Shown here one piece after another: positions 25,602 to 36,944 of a stretch of 64,000 nucleotides of DNA (positions are counted from its first letter, which is position 1; every line of letters starts with the position of its first letter). This stretch comes from Dolomedes plantarius (taxonomy: Eukaryota; Arthropoda; Arachnida; Araneae; Dolomedidae), in assembly GCA_907164885.2 (NCBI GenBank), contig OU015496.1:132978375-133042374 (forward strand). The letters run 5' to 3'. The translations under genes and the position numbers were made by a program. Under the pieces are notes generated by a model. It searched no databases and was not told the DNA's origin. It worked only from the letters and a program-made list of their open reading frames with translations.

Positions 25602-26160
25602 TGTCAGAATTTAGTGGGGAAAGGAATAATTAAGTTAAAGAGGGCTTCGGGATTAATTTATTTTCATGGCGCGAGAAAACAACAGTAATTCATATTTCCA
25701 GACGAGCGGATTAAATTAGTTGGTTATTTTACCCCGGTTTGAGATTGACCTTCGGTTCCCGGTGAAAGGGAGTCGCGTAGAGGGAATTATTTTTAGATCA
25801 GGTACTGGATTTGGGCGCGAAGAGACCTTCGAGAGGATTCTAGTTTGGGCTCTGCGCATGTGCCGGGAGAGTGCACGTGCGGAGTTGAGCGTGAAATTCG
25901 CAGAGCGCGTGAATTGTTCGTTGATGATGGACGTGCGCTAGCCGGGTCACGGGTTTTGCAAAATAGCGAACATTTGAGAAACGGACGTTGGAGCAATGGT
26001 TTTTCGTGAACTTGGAAGAAATAAATTTACGTTGTTTGTGGACCATAGCATGTATTAATGATTGCATCTGCCTCACTTCCGGGCCACGAACTGTACTTAA
26101 GAATACTGCAAATACTAATTTAGTGAGTGGGCGTAGAACTACGCTCGACAAGAGCCAACA
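25602..26160 (+). repeat. 5' LTR of gypsy copy 1
   Basis: Begins TGTCAGAATTT and probably ends CCAACA (TG...CA), about 559 bp. It matches the 3' LTR from its first base to about 26,130. The last 28 bases or so have no counterpart in the 3' LTR, which is cut there. Confidence 0.85.
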
Positions 26161-26161
26161 A

Positions 26162-26180
26162 TGCCTCGAACGCCGGGGAC
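26162..26180 (+). other. Candidate primer-binding site
   Basis: tgcctcgaacgccggggac directly after the proposed LTR end contains a CGAAC core, as expected for a sequence complementary to a tRNA 3' part including the T loop. The match to a specific tRNA cannot be made here. Low confidence. Confidence 0.3.
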
Positions 26181-26738
26181 CCAAAAAAATCTTTGGATAG
26201 CACAAAGGTGCAAAGTTTTGCAAAAAAAATTTCAACGGAATAATCAAGTGACTTTTGTATATAAAAACTTACAGAGACATAAAATGGCATCTAACTCAGA
26301 AGAACATGACTTAAAAACACGGTTACATCTCGATGATAGTATATTAAACACGTCTGAAGCTCGTGAAGGGACAGACACAAAAAAAGATGTGAATGAAACT
26401 GAGGAAAATCTGATGAAATTAGCTGTTGGCAGTACACAAACTAAAAAAAGATAAAGTGACGAGTGTATAGAAAGACGAAATCCTGAAAAAGAATTAAAAA
26501 TACCTAAATTCGATAGCACAAAATGTAAAAATATTCTCCCTTGGATCAGGATGTTTGACGAGAAGGCAAGAGATCTGGGTTTGGGTGACAACTGGCAGAA
26601 GGAGAACGTAATAAATTTTCTGAACGACGAAGTGCAGGACTTAATAATTTCCACAGAATTGTACAAAGAAAGTTATGGTGAGATTAGAAACATTTTAATT
26701 ACAATATTTTCAAGAAGTCGTGAACACCTCATAACATA

Positions 26739-28152
26739 CACTCATGGACAAAAAAATTAGCGCACCAAGAAGGAGTCGTCAAAATGAAACGAAATTTTAC
26801 ATACGTAATGACTACTTTGATATAAGTAAATGATAAGAAAATCAAAGAAAAAGGATAATTTATTTCAGAGAAAAAGGCAAAAGAACGGAGGGGTTAATAC
26901 TCCGTTGGACCCCCTGTAGCGCGAATGCACGATGCGATACGATCGGGCATTGAGTCATACAAGTTCTGTATGATGTCTTGAGACATTTCGTTCCATATTT
27001 GCTGTAACCTTGACTCTAGTTCGTTCAAACTCATGGGATGCCCAACTCGTCGTCCCAAATGATCCCAGATATGCTCGATTGGAGACAAATCTGGGGATCG
27101 GGCAGGCCAAGGAAGGGTAGTAACAGTACGGAGACAGTCTTGTGACACCCTTGCCGTATGAGGCCGAGCATTGTCTTGTTGAAAAATGGCTCCTGGGAGA
27201 CGTTGCATGAGTGGCAACACATGTGGATGCAGAATTTCATGAACATACCGCTGGGCTGTCATGGTGCCACGGAACAATACTAGGGGTGACCGTGTATTGT
27301 AGACAATGGCACCCCATACCATCACACCAGCTGTGGGAGCGATGTGTCGCTGTACAGCAAAGGCAGGATTGAAGCGTTCACCACGGGCTCTCCACACACG
27401 AACACGATTGTTATCACTGCCAAGATTGAATCTGGATTCGTCGCTAAAGACGACCTGGTTCCATTCCGCTGCAGTCCAGTTTCCTCGTGCGCGGCAAAAC
27501 TCCAAACGGAGGCGTCTATGGGTGGGCGTCAAAGGCAGCACACGTAATGGGCGCCGCGATACCAACTGTCCTTCAGCCAGGCGCCTTCATATGGTTCGAG
27601 AAGACACAGAGGCCCCTAGTGAAGGTGCTACCTGTGCCTGGATGGCGGCCGATGAAGCAGTTGGCTGTACGCGTGCATTTCTTACGATGTGGTGGTCTTC
27701 TCAACGACTGGTCTGTCGAGGGCGTCCTGAGCCTGGTCTTCGTGTACATGACATCTCTCGGGTCCACTGGTCCCAACACCTCCTCACAACACAATCCGAG
27801 CGGCATAATTGACGAGTTACTCGCCTAGCTGACCACTTAGCTTCCATCATCCCGACGATTCTCCCCCTCTCAAACTGCGACAACTGCTTATATTGGTCTT
27901 CGAACACGGCGTAATGGCATTTCTATCTCAGCTCTTCCTTTGTAAATGATTCAGCACACTCAAACAAGCTTTGGTTACCTGTTTTATACTCCACAGAGTA
28001 CGATGTTCAACGCCCTATACCGGCTATACGTAATGCGCAATCACGCTGCATTTCTAATCATTTGCATATCTCCCCGACATGTACTTTCATTGCAAGTTTC
28101 GTTACGATCCCGCAATTATTTCTTGGTGCGCTAATTTTTTTGTCCATGAGTG
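26739..28152 (-). mobile_element. Tc1-like element inserted in gag
   Basis: Terminal inverted repeats cactcatggacaaaaaaatt at 26,739 and its complement ending at 28,152, flanked by an exact TA duplication (26,737-26,738 and 28,153-28,154). About 1,414 bp with a minus-strand transposase. It is nested in the gypsy copy and so younger than it. Confidence 0.96.
26894..27920 (-). pseudogene. Tcb1-like Tc1 transposase, frameshifted
   Basis: The start ATG at 27,920 is followed by a short basic peptide, then a shift. The bipartite DNA-binding region reads QLSQFERGRIVGMM and RSDCVVRRCWDQW, and a GRPRQ AT-hook-like motif ends that piece. A second break near 27,570-27,700 precedes a long open catalytic region (26,894-27,565, 223 codons). 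This includes FSDESRFNL (first Asp), FQQDNARPHTA (second Asp), SPDLSPIEHIWD (Glu) and a terminal GGPTEY. By my count 32 residues lie between the second Asp and the Glu, two fewer than classical DD34E. The catalytic core is intact, so only the N-terminal breaks silence it. Closely related transposases are abundant in spiders. Confidence 0.92.
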
Positions 28153-28655
28153 TATTTCCGAAAATTAAAATTACAATCTGATGGTGATATCTACGAGTAT
28201 TACAAGAAAAAAATTGAAAACGGAAGATCTCTCGGAAAGAATGGGGAAGATTTAATCGAAATACTAACCATCGTGTCCCCGCACCACATCATAACATTAC
28301 TAACTCTACAAAATATACAAAATTCATATGAGTGGTTGGAGAAAGCGAAAAAAAATACACCTTCCCATCTCGACGACGGACACCGATCAGAACCAAAATC
28401 AAGAGAAAAATTTACATATTAGGAGATAGGACATTCGAACTCAGTCAACTTTCGAAGGACAATTTAATCACGAAGAAAACAGAAGAGTCTTAGCGCACTC
28501 CATAGAAATTTCGACCACGACAAGTGTTTTATGACAGAAGAGAAAACGTGCAGGACGGAAGAGACCGTTATTATGGTGGGCGACGAGTAGACCGCCAACA
28601 TTCGCATCAAAATTAGCAAAGAACCGATCCCCATGACACACAAAAAAGATGGCTC

Positions 28656-28841
28656 ATGGTTACTGCTCGGGTGAGGGAAAAACATTTTCATTTGCTCTTG
28701 GATACAGGCTCAACAGTTACCTTAATGTCAGAAACATTATTTAAATCTATAAAGCACTTTAAAAAATTAATCTTAGACAATATAATTTTAAATCAGACTG
28801 AAGGTCAAGTAACTGTTAAAAATAAAAAAAAAATAATGTAA
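28656..28841 (+). pseudogene. pol: Aspartic protease domain of gypsy copy 1
   Basis: HLLLDTGSTVTLMSETLF contains the retropepsin active-site triplet D-T-G with its hydrophobic lead and Ser. A stop follows at about 28,841, and the C-terminal flap/helix part continues to about 29,030 in another frame (MRLFKLDIDLRNFKVF). Would cleave Gag and Pol after assembly. Lies between gag and RT as expected. Confidence 0.85.
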
Positions 28842-28921
28842 CAATTGGTGATGTAATTAGAGAAATTGAAATTTTAATAATTCAATGTGAATTACCATAT
28901 TTATGACTAAGCTTAGAACAT

Positions 28922-29620
28922 ATGAGATTATTTAAATTAGATATTGATTTAAGAAATTTCAAAGTATTCCAATTTAATAAAGAAATATTACTGTGTAATG
29001 ATAATAATTTTGTTAATCCATATGCATTGAATGTTCAAAGAGAAAAATTTAGAAATTATTGTAATAACATGTATAATGGTAAAAGGTATTTTAAAAATAA
29101 TAATATGTGTAATTTTAGAAAGGTAAACAAAAATGTATATGAAAATAGAAAATATTTTAATTATTGGAACTTGAATGGTAATAGAAAGTTTTATAAAGGT
29201 AAAAATTCTGTTAAGAGAAACTATTTAAGATATGATCACTCTCTTGAGCAAGACAAAAGGACTGTTTATAAAATTTATTTGGATCATAATATGAAAAATG
29301 TTTTTCCAAATGATTGTGAAATCCTGAATTTTGGCAATAACCAAAGAATGAGACATTTAAATGTAAATAATGAGAATTCAGACAATATAATGAGAACTGA
29401 TTGTAATATTCAAAATTGTCAAAAGACATCAGGTATCCCCGATGATACATTGAATACTCTGTTTAAAGAGCCCGGTGATGTTTTGGACTTTGTGACACCA
29501 GAACAAATACCCGAGGACTGGTGCCAATTAGAAAACATTTCAGAAGCTTTCGGACATATCTTTTCAAAAAAAATATATGATGTTGGAAAAATAAAATTAG
29601 AACCCAAAAGATACATTTAA
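28922..29620 (+). pseudogene. pol: Protease end plus Asn-rich linker to RT
   Basis: A 232-codon open frame. Its first 40 residues resemble the C-terminal part of the protease. About residues 40-150 are extremely rich in Asn, Lys, Tyr and Arg (FKNNNMCNFRKVNKNVYENR), encoded by AT-rich DNA. The end (EDWCQLENISEAF) leads into the RT N-terminal region. A low-complexity spacer between PR and RT of this length is unusual for gypsy elements. Role unknown. Confidence 0.65.
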
Positions 29621-30960
29621 CTTCAGAACTCCCAATTGCACAAAGGTCATATCGTACATCCCAAACTAAAAATGCTGAAATAAAAATGCAAATCGACGAA
29701 TAATTAAACGCAGGTTTTATTAAGCCCTCACATTCTCCATTTAGCGACCCTGTAACTTTCGTAAATAAGAAAGGTCAAGGAAAATCCAGGCTATGCATCG
29801 ACTATCGAAAATTAAATGTAATTACAAAAACTGATTCAGAACCCATACCACGAATTGATGACCTAATAGATCAACTAGCTCATGCAAGCTATTTTTCGAC
29901 ATTAGATACATGTTATATGCCTTCGCATTTTATATGCCTTCAGGATATTGGCATATTAAAATGCACGAACGTGACACTGAAAAATTGGCATTCACAATAA
30001 ATTTTGGACTTTATGAGTGGAAAAGATTACCTTTTGGATGGAAAAATGCACCGAGAGTCTTCCAGAGGGCAATAAGACAAAATAAATACCAAATCGACTA
30101 TGCCTTGAACTATTTTGATGACATAATAATCTTTTCAAAAACCTTTGATGAACACATATAACATTTAGAGGAAATTTTTTAATTTTGTCAAAAAGAAAAT
30201 ATCAAATTAAACCAATCAAAATGCCAGTTTGCTAAGAAAGAAATAAAATTTTTAGGATATGAAATTTCACAGGTAAAATATTCACCCCAAAATGTAAACA
30301 TTGAAACAATAAGAAAATCACTACCACCCAAAAATGCTAAAGAATTACAAAGATTTTTAGGCTCAATCAATGTTTATCAAAAATTTATACAAGACTATGC
30401 AAAATCAAGACTTCCACTAAAGAAATAGCTCAAAAAGGATGTAAAAGGAGATTGGTCCTAAGAATGTCAAAATTCATATCAGAGACTAAAAGATGAATTA
30501 ATTTCAAAACCAATTTTAACTTTATTTAACCCAAATTATTCTTGCCACCTTAATGTCGATGCGAGTCGAGAAGCAGTTTATGCTGATCTAAAACAAAAAC
30601 ATCCTGATGGACAACTACACCCAATTGCTTTTCATTCCAGACAATTAAAGAAACATTAAAAAAAACTATGCCATAACTGAACTTGAGTGTTTAGCGATAG
30701 TTGATTCAATTGATAAATAACATTGTTACTTACATCGAAGGAAATTCACAATTCATTCGGATCATTCAGCCTCGCAATGGACAAAAATGTTAAAAATTTA
30801 ACTGGACGACTGTTTAGATGGTCTGTAAAAGTCTCCATGTATGATTATGGGATAGTACACTTAAAATGTAAATACAATTATGAAGCTGATATTCTATCAA
30901 GAAATCCTATAAGCCCCTTTGTAGCCCAATATTGTTATTTTTTAAGCACAAATGAAAATT
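29621..30960 (+). pseudogene. pol: Reverse transcriptase and RNase H of gypsy copy 1
   Basis: RT motifs in order: GFIKPSHSPFSDPV; GKSRLCIDYRKLN; SGYWHIKM; FGLYEWKRLPFGWKNAP; and YFDDIIIFSK at 30,111, the catalytic Y-x-D-D box, here YFDD. A direct duplication of atatgccttc at about 29,913-29,940 breaks the frame between the catalytic-fold strands. RNase H follows: LNVDASREAVYA (first Asp), ITELECLAIV (Glu) and FTIHSDHSASQW (Asp). Multiple stops. Copies genomic RNA to DNA in active relatives. Confidence 0.9.
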
Positions 30961-30999
30961 TTCAGGGACAATTAAATGATAATGTACATAATGTAAAGT

Positions 31000-31976
31000 A
31001 CAAGAAATATAATGGAGTTTTAGCAGTGAAAACGAAAAATCTAGTCAAAATTGTAGTTCCGCCATCATTAAGACTAAAATTAATAACCGCTGCACATGAA
31101 AAATTTGGACATCCAGGTGTGAAAAAATTTTACAGTTAATTTCCCCTATTTACTATTGGCAAGATATAATAATAGATATTGCAAATTTTGTTCGTTGTTT
31201 TGAAACATGTCAGAAAAACAAAAAATCCGCTCAGAGAAAATTTGGACTGATGGAGCAGGTGCCAGTTCCCCATGAACCATTTGACCTAATTTCAGTTAAA
31301 ACAATTGGAGATTTTAACTATTATAACTCGACAAAAAATATCTTCATCTGGTGATTGATCATGCGACAAGATATATTTGGACTTTTCGTTCTAAGAGTGT
31401 GACAAGTGAGACACATACAAACTGTTTAAAGCAAATTTTCAAGATTAAAGTTCCTAAACAAATATTAAGCGACAGAAATGCTGCATTTACTTCCTCAAAG
31501 TTTAAAAAATGCTTAAAACCTCACAATGCAAAACAATTATTAACGACAGCCCATAGGACCCAGCGTAACGGAAAAAATGAAAGATGTCATCAAACAATAG
31601 TGGTAAAATTAAGATGTAAAGTAAACATTTCTTCGAAAAAAATTCCCTGGACCAAAATTTTAGAGCAAGTAACTTCTGAATATAATACCCAACCCCATAG
31701 TGTAACTGGATTCCCCCCGAATTACCTTTTATTTGAAAATTTACCATATGACCCACTATTGCCTATAACAACTTCATTAAACTATCCGCCAATTGAAGAA
31801 GCAAGAAAGATTGCAGTACAAAGAACCATTCAGCACCATAAAATTAATAAACAGAGATATTATAAACATTTTGTAAAGTCAAACTTTAAAATTGGTGATT
31901 TAGTAATGTACGAAGAATTTAAATATCCAAATTCAAGAACACTAGACCCACCTTATTCAGGCCCTTATAAATTTTA
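31000..31976 (+). pseudogene. pol: Integrase of gypsy copy 1
   Basis: The H2C2 zinc finger is readable as HEKFGHPGVKKF, then CFETCQKNKKS (about 31,087-31,220). The core has VIDHATRYIW, LSDRNAAFTSSKFKK (second Asp, about 31,467) and NGKNERCHQT (Glu, about 31,570). The first catalytic position, in EPFDLISVKTIGDF, is Lys where Asp is expected. The C-terminal part ends NFKIGDLVMYEEF, a GPY/F-related tail (SGPYKF). The longest open piece is 31,351-31,977. Inserts viral-like cDNA in active relatives. Confidence 0.9.
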
Positions 31977-34146
31977 AGTCAACTTTCTAATGTTAATTTT
32001 GAAATTGATAGACTGTGCACTTAACCAGCTTAAGGCATTTTCATCCACATATTGAGTTTAAATTAAAATAATTTTGTTTCATGCACAATTTTCTTGGGGA
32101 GGGGGGGATTAAGAAAAGCTTTTAGTACGAATTACAAGTGAAAAATTGAAAGTAAAAGTTTATGAATGTTAATGAGTAAATAAAATGATAAAATTGAAAT
32201 TGGTGATATTGTGAAATTAAATTAGAATATTATTTTTATTGAATTTATTGGGTTTAACAATGGTGTGTTTTGAATTGAAATTTAGTAACTAATGAAAGAA
32301 CTTTGGCTAAACTTAATTTTTGATTTATTCTGAAATGTTTTGTTACCATTTTTGCAATGTTTTGGTTTGTAAATATGCTGAACTAGTTTTGCATTTCCCA
32401 GATATAACCATACTTCTTAATTTAGAGATCCATTTCTTAATTGATTACTTGTTGGGTGCCTAACACCTTTTTGAAGCTTTGTGTATGGTCTTAAATTTAA
32501 AAAAATCTCTATCTTGTTTAAACTTTCTACTAGAAAACTTTTGTATGTGATTTTCTGGATCTTCTAAGCCAACAACCGAGTGTGACGCCCCATCTTTTTT
32601 CATCTTTCAGTAAATTCTCTCTTTCTTGAATACTCTATTCTGTCACCCAGCTCTACCCGCGTGTTGGAAGTCATCCCATCTGTTTAGAAATCTGTTTTTC
32701 TTTTTAAATTTTTTTTGTTTATTTTGCTTCACCTAATCAGTCACTTAAAGTGTTGAGAAATAAATACTTGAAATAATAATTAAAGACAGGCCTTGGACTG
32801 ACCGCTCCTTTTCCAAACGCCCACATTTCCTGTTTCTCCATCTTAGTTCTTGACAAGGTGTTGTTTTGCCAGCATGTCCTGTGGGAGAATCACGGTTGGT
32901 CCACTGTACGGACACATACACTTTACGCAAACAACTAAACACACCCCTCACTCCTTAGTAGTAAAGTTAATTGCGAATTTGAACCTAGGGCAGTGTGTTG
33001 TACACACACTCCAACACACGAACACTCCCCAAGATATTGTTTTTCAAACCAATTGTTGTGGTTAAGACTGTGAGAAATCATTTGCACCTACTCTCCTCTG
33101 ATGCAACTTGGCAAATTGTATACAATAAATGAATGGTAGAAGTATTAAATTGTTTTGTATTTACATAATGAGTCTTATCATTATGAATAGTAAAGTGAAT
33201 GAAATGTAAATTATAAAATATTTTGTTAAATTTGAATTGTTTTGTGGAAATTAACTTGATTTGAATTGATATAAACTTTACAATTAGGTTCAAAGTTCAA
33301 ATGCATACGAAAATCCCATGGGTAAAAGGATAAAATATCTGTGTTCTTTTTCAACTATTCATATGTTTTGTCTTTCAGTTTTCCAGGGTGAAGAAAATTC
33401 AGGAGGGATCGAAGCAAGACGGTCGACCTCACAAAATAGTGCGGTCTTCATAAATTTAATTGTTCTTGTCATTTACGTCCATTTTCATACTACCATAAAT
33501 TGTGTAAATAAATTAAATATTTGTAAACGGTTAAACTGGATTTGTTGTGAATTAGAAAGTGAGTGGACAGCTTATAGGACTGTCATACCATAAACCACTT
33601 ATAATGAAACATCATAAAGCCTGGACTTTATTCCCAATTACTTACTGACAGTCCACGTTAATGGATTACAATTATTCAGTTAATTTCATTTAATAATAAT
33701 AAAAAAATGTGTTCCTAAATGAGATTTAAAGTGATATTATTTCAGGTGATGTTTTGTCCAGGTGATATTTTGAATATTTACAGTGATATATTTTGAAATA
33801 GTGTTTTAATATCTTCCTATTTGTTTCTATTCATCAATGATAAAATATATTATATTGTACAAATCAAGACTATTTTTAATGTATCCTGTGAAAAATTGTA
33901 AACTGTGTATTTTTAAAAACCACAGCTCCAAGTCTTACAGAACAGAAAGAAATAATCCAGGGGTTATGAAGGAAACATTTCATTTTAAAAAATGGGGTTT
34001 CCACTGACATTTTTGTTGTGTGGGGAGACATCCCTACTCAGCATTTTTTTCCCAGTTGGCTGAATTGATTTTTTTGCTCTTCTGATGTCTTTTCACATGG
34101 AATTAGCTACTCCTTGTGTGCACGCCTTCAGGGGGCTAGGGGGAGT
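31977..34146 (+). other. Gypsy copy 1 3' region and polypurine tract
   Basis: About 2.2 kb of non-coding sequence between integrase and the 3' LTR. No envelope-like frame is readable. Parts match 34,985-36,940 in inverted orientation. About 32,568-32,960 is absent from the other copy (see separate feature). The polypurine tract is cagggggctagggggag just before the LTR at 34,147. The nearby block tgtgtgcacgccttcagggg is shared with the elements at 34,985 and 49,478. Confidence 0.75.
32568..32960. mobile_element. Extra segment in copy 1, possible insertion
   Basis: Sequence to the left (gtgattttctggatcttcta) and right (aattgcgaatttgaacctag) of this segment is nearly contiguous in copy 2 (36,290-36,360 inverted). 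About 390 bp is therefore extra here. It begins near tgtgacgccccatc, contains an aataaa signal at about 32,759 and could be a solo LTR of another family, but I find no clean target duplication. Confidence 0.45.
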
Positions 34147-34674
34147 TGTCAGAATTTAGTTGGGAAAGGAATAATTAAGTTAAATTTAAAGGGGGCTTCG
34201 GGATTAATTTATTTTCATGGCGCGAGAAAACCACAGAAATTCATATTTCCAGACGCGCGGATAGAATTAGTTGGTTATTTTTCCCCGGTTTGTGATTGTC
34301 ATTCTGTTCGCGGTGAAAGGGAATAGGCGTAGAGGGAATTATTTTTTAAATCAGGTACAGGATTTGGGCGCGAAGAGGATTCCAGTTTGGGCTCTGCGCA
34401 TGTGCCGGGAGAGTGCACGTGCGGAGTTGAGCATGAAATTCGCAGAGCGCGGGAATTTTTTGTTGATGATGGACGTGCGCTAGCCGGGTCCACGGGTTTT
34501 GCAACATGGCGAACAGTTGAGAAACGAACGTTGGAGCAATGGTTTTTCATGAGCTTGGAAGAAATAAATTTACGCTGTTTTTGGACCATAGTATGTATTA
34601 ATGATTGCATCTGCCTCAATTCAGCGCCACGAACTGTACTTAAGAAGATTGCAAATACTGATTTTGTGAGCGGG

Positions 34675-34675
<1 letters not shown>
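34147..34675 (+). repeat. 3' LTR of gypsy copy 1, end truncated
   Basis: Matches 25,602-26,130. The final about 28 bases of the 5' LTR are missing, replaced by a TA array at 34,676. Confidence 0.88.

Positions 34676-34734
<59 letters not shown>
34676..34734. repeat. (TA)n array between two opposed LTRs
   Basis: About 28 TA units lie between the plus-strand LTR of copy 1 and the minus-strand LTR of copy 2. Confidence 0.97.
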
Positions 34735-34738
<4 letters not shown>

Positions 34739-34984
34739 ACGGATCTTGTTTTGTTCCCTTGTTTAAATATTAATAAAGCAGTTCGCATCTTCCAAAACCT
34801 GTACCCTTCTAAAAATAAATCCTCTCGCTAGAATTATTCGCTTTCCGCTCAAAGTATCGCTTTTAAAGGATGATTCCTCACAGCAAAATACGCGCACTTT
34901 TTAAATGGATTGTTAGATTATTATTTTAAAGCCCCTTCTCCGTACTTCTCAATTATATTTTGAAAGCTCACTTATGTTTTGACA
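34735..34984 (-). repeat. 3' LTR of gypsy copy 2
   Basis: On the minus strand it begins TGTCAAAACATAAG at 34,984 and ends GATCCGTGACA at 34,735, so it starts TGTCA and ends TGACA. At 250 bp it is less than half the length of the copy 1 LTR and not recognisably homologous to it. Upstream lies a polypurine stretch (gggacagggggaaag). An AT-rich part near its end could hold the polyadenylation signal. Confidence 0.8.
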
Positions 34985-35904
34985 ACTTTCCCCCTGTCCC
35001 TCTGAAGGCGTGCACACAAAGAGTAGCTAACTTTCTGCAGCACGTCCCCAGAAGAGAAAAACAAAGATATTTCTAGAACTAAATTAACCCATTGGAAAAT
35101 GCTGAGTTGGGCTGTAGTCCCTAGTCAACAAATTCCTACAAAAACCCATCAATTAATTACTAAATTTTCCTCTGAAACCCCTACATTACTCTTCTATCTA
35201 TTCAGGATTACCTGGAGCAGTGGTTTTTAAAAATACTGTGCATTTTCATAATAGTTTTACATCGAAATTGTCTTGAGTCTTGAAAAAAAAGTGTAATCAT
35301 TGGTTAGTAAAAACAGTAGGAAAGACATAGAGTTATTATCTGAAAAATCTCACTTAACATAGAAAAATATATCACATAAACACACTAAAATATTAATCAC
35401 AATTTTCACTGGTCACTTGGACTGTTATTAGAGCTTACAAATAATTCTCTACCTTACCAGACGCTTACTCTGATCCTGAGTGGTTAATAATTTGACAGTC
35501 CTACAATTTGTCCACTCACTCTCACAATCTTAAACAGTTCCACTTTCAATCAGTTACAGATGTATTTAATTTATTTACATAAAATCAGGATGGAAATATG
35601 AAGTATACATGAATGAAAACAACTTAATGATTAAAATACTTATGGTCGACCATCATGCTTGGCCCTGAAAAAACTCAGAGACATCACATATTAATAATTG
35701 AAAAATACAGATTTTATCAACTTATCATATTACAAAATAATTTTATAAAATCAACTTATAGATTTAACTTCTTAAGATTCTATCAACTTATAAATTCAAC
35801 TTCCCATGGGATAATTTTTCTCATATACTTAATTCTCAGCATTATATTATTACATAACATCATCTCATTTCAACCTAAGTTACAAGAGAGCGCTTTTTCA
35901 TTCT

Positions 35905-36033
35905 CGAGTTATGATACACACACAAATTTCAATTTGTGTATGTATCATAACTCGATAATTTTACAATTTATCTACAAATTATTGAGTTATGATACACACA
36001 CAAATTTCAAATTGTGTGTGTATCATAACTCAA
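35905..36033. repeat. Two tandem near-perfect palindromes
   Basis: cgagttatgatacacacaca followed by its inverted copy forms a hairpin of about 50 bases (35,905-35,954). A second, nearly identical hairpin follows at 35,982-36,033, and both are followed by ataattttacaatttatcta. Period about 77 bases. No counterpart is seen in copy 1. Confidence 0.95.
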
Positions 36034-36399
36034 TAATTTTACAATTTATCTACAAATCAATTCACCCTTATCAAAACATAAATATAATTGACCGTTTTTT
36101 ATTATAAAATTTCACAATGATAGATTCATTATGTTAAAACACCATATACTTTCTGATTGGTTGTGCATAGTTGGGTCAGAGGAGAGCAGGTTCACAATTT
36201 TCCCCAGTCTTAACCACAACAATGGCTTTGGAAAAATATGTGGAGAGTGTTCGTGTGCTGGAATGTGTGTTCCCCACATTGCCCTAGGTTCAAATTCTTA
36301 ATTAATAATCACTGAAATCAAATTGTCAATTACTTACTCAGAGGATCCAAAATATCACATACAAAAGTTCTCTAAAAGAAGTTTAAATCAGGATATTTT

Positions 36400-36426
36400 T
36401 TATTTATTTATTTATTTATTTATTTT
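36400..36426. repeat. (TTTA)n microsatellite
   Basis: About six TTTA units followed by a T-rich run. Confidence 0.95.
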
Positions 36427-36944
36427 TTATTGCTATTATTTTAAGACAACACACAAAGTTTAGCCACCTAAGTGGAGTCAAAAGGGTGTTAGGCACCCAA
36501 CATATAAAATCAATTAAGAAATGGATCTCTGAGATAGGAAGTTTGGTCATATTCGGGAAAATGTAAACACAACTCAGCACATTATACAAACAAAACATTT
36601 CAAAATTATCCAAAAATTAGGTTTAGCCAAAGTTCTTTCATTAGTTACTAAATTTCAATTCAAAACACACAATTGTTAAAAACCAATAAATTCAATAAAA
36701 ATCATATTCTAGATAAATTTCACAATATCATCAATTCCAATTTTTTTAATTTTATTTATTCATTAACATTCATAATTTTATAATTTCAATTTTTACTTGT
36801 AATTCGTACCAAAATCTTCTCTTAATTCCCCCCCTCCCCAAGAAAATTGTGCATGAATCAAAATTATTTAAATTTAAACTCATTATGTGGATGAAAATGT
36901 ATTAGTCTGGTTGAGTGTACCATTTCACTCTTTTTCCCAGTGCA

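Larger units (their letters stand above)
26284..28422 (+). pseudogene. gag: gag (interrupted by Tc1 and one stop)
   Basis: The likely start is the ATG at 26,284 (MASNSEEHDL). The frame has one in-frame TAA at 26,452 and continues with IPKFDSTKCKNILPWI and WQKENVINFL, the kind of helical capsid-region sequence seen in Ty3/gypsy Gag. At 26,737 a Tc1 element interrupts it. The same reading frame resumes at 28,153 (YFRKLKLQSDGDIYEYY) with nothing lost except the duplicated TA, and ends at 28,422. No CCHC zinc knuckle is visible before the frame breaks. Capsid assembly would be the role; this copy cannot make it. Confidence 0.8.
25602..34675 (+). mobile_element. Ty3/gypsy LTR retrotransposon, copy 1
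   Basis: Two direct LTRs (25,602-26,160 and 34,147-34,675) enclose gag, protease, RT, RNase H and integrase in gypsy order on the plus strand. Length is about 9 kb including a 1.4-kb Tc1 insertion in gag. The two LTRs show many differences and every domain has stops or shifts, so this is an old, inactive copy. The 5' side abuts TATATA next to family B copy 2, and the 3' side runs into a TA array. Confidence 0.93.
34985..36944 (-). other. Gypsy copy 2 3' non-coding region
   Basis: Partly alignable, inverted, with 31,977-34,146 (for example the gcacgtccccagaagag and cctaggttcaaattc blocks). Contains twin palindromes at 35,905-36,033 and a TTTA microsatellite at 36,400-36,426. No envelope frame recognised. 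Confidence 0.7.

Noticed and set aside
25720..26247. Overlapping open frames in the gypsy 5' LTR (and again at 34,114-34,680)
   Set aside because: They follow the GC-richer LTR, are not conserved in frame between the two LTRs and match no domain.
27306..27828. Plus-strand open frames of 168 and 113 codons
   Set aside because: They lie opposite the minus-strand Tc1 transposase and are shadows of its codon pattern.
31977..34146. Envelope gene, which would make the gypsy copy an errantivirus-like element
   Set aside because: No open frame with signal peptide or membrane anchor is readable after integrase in either copy.
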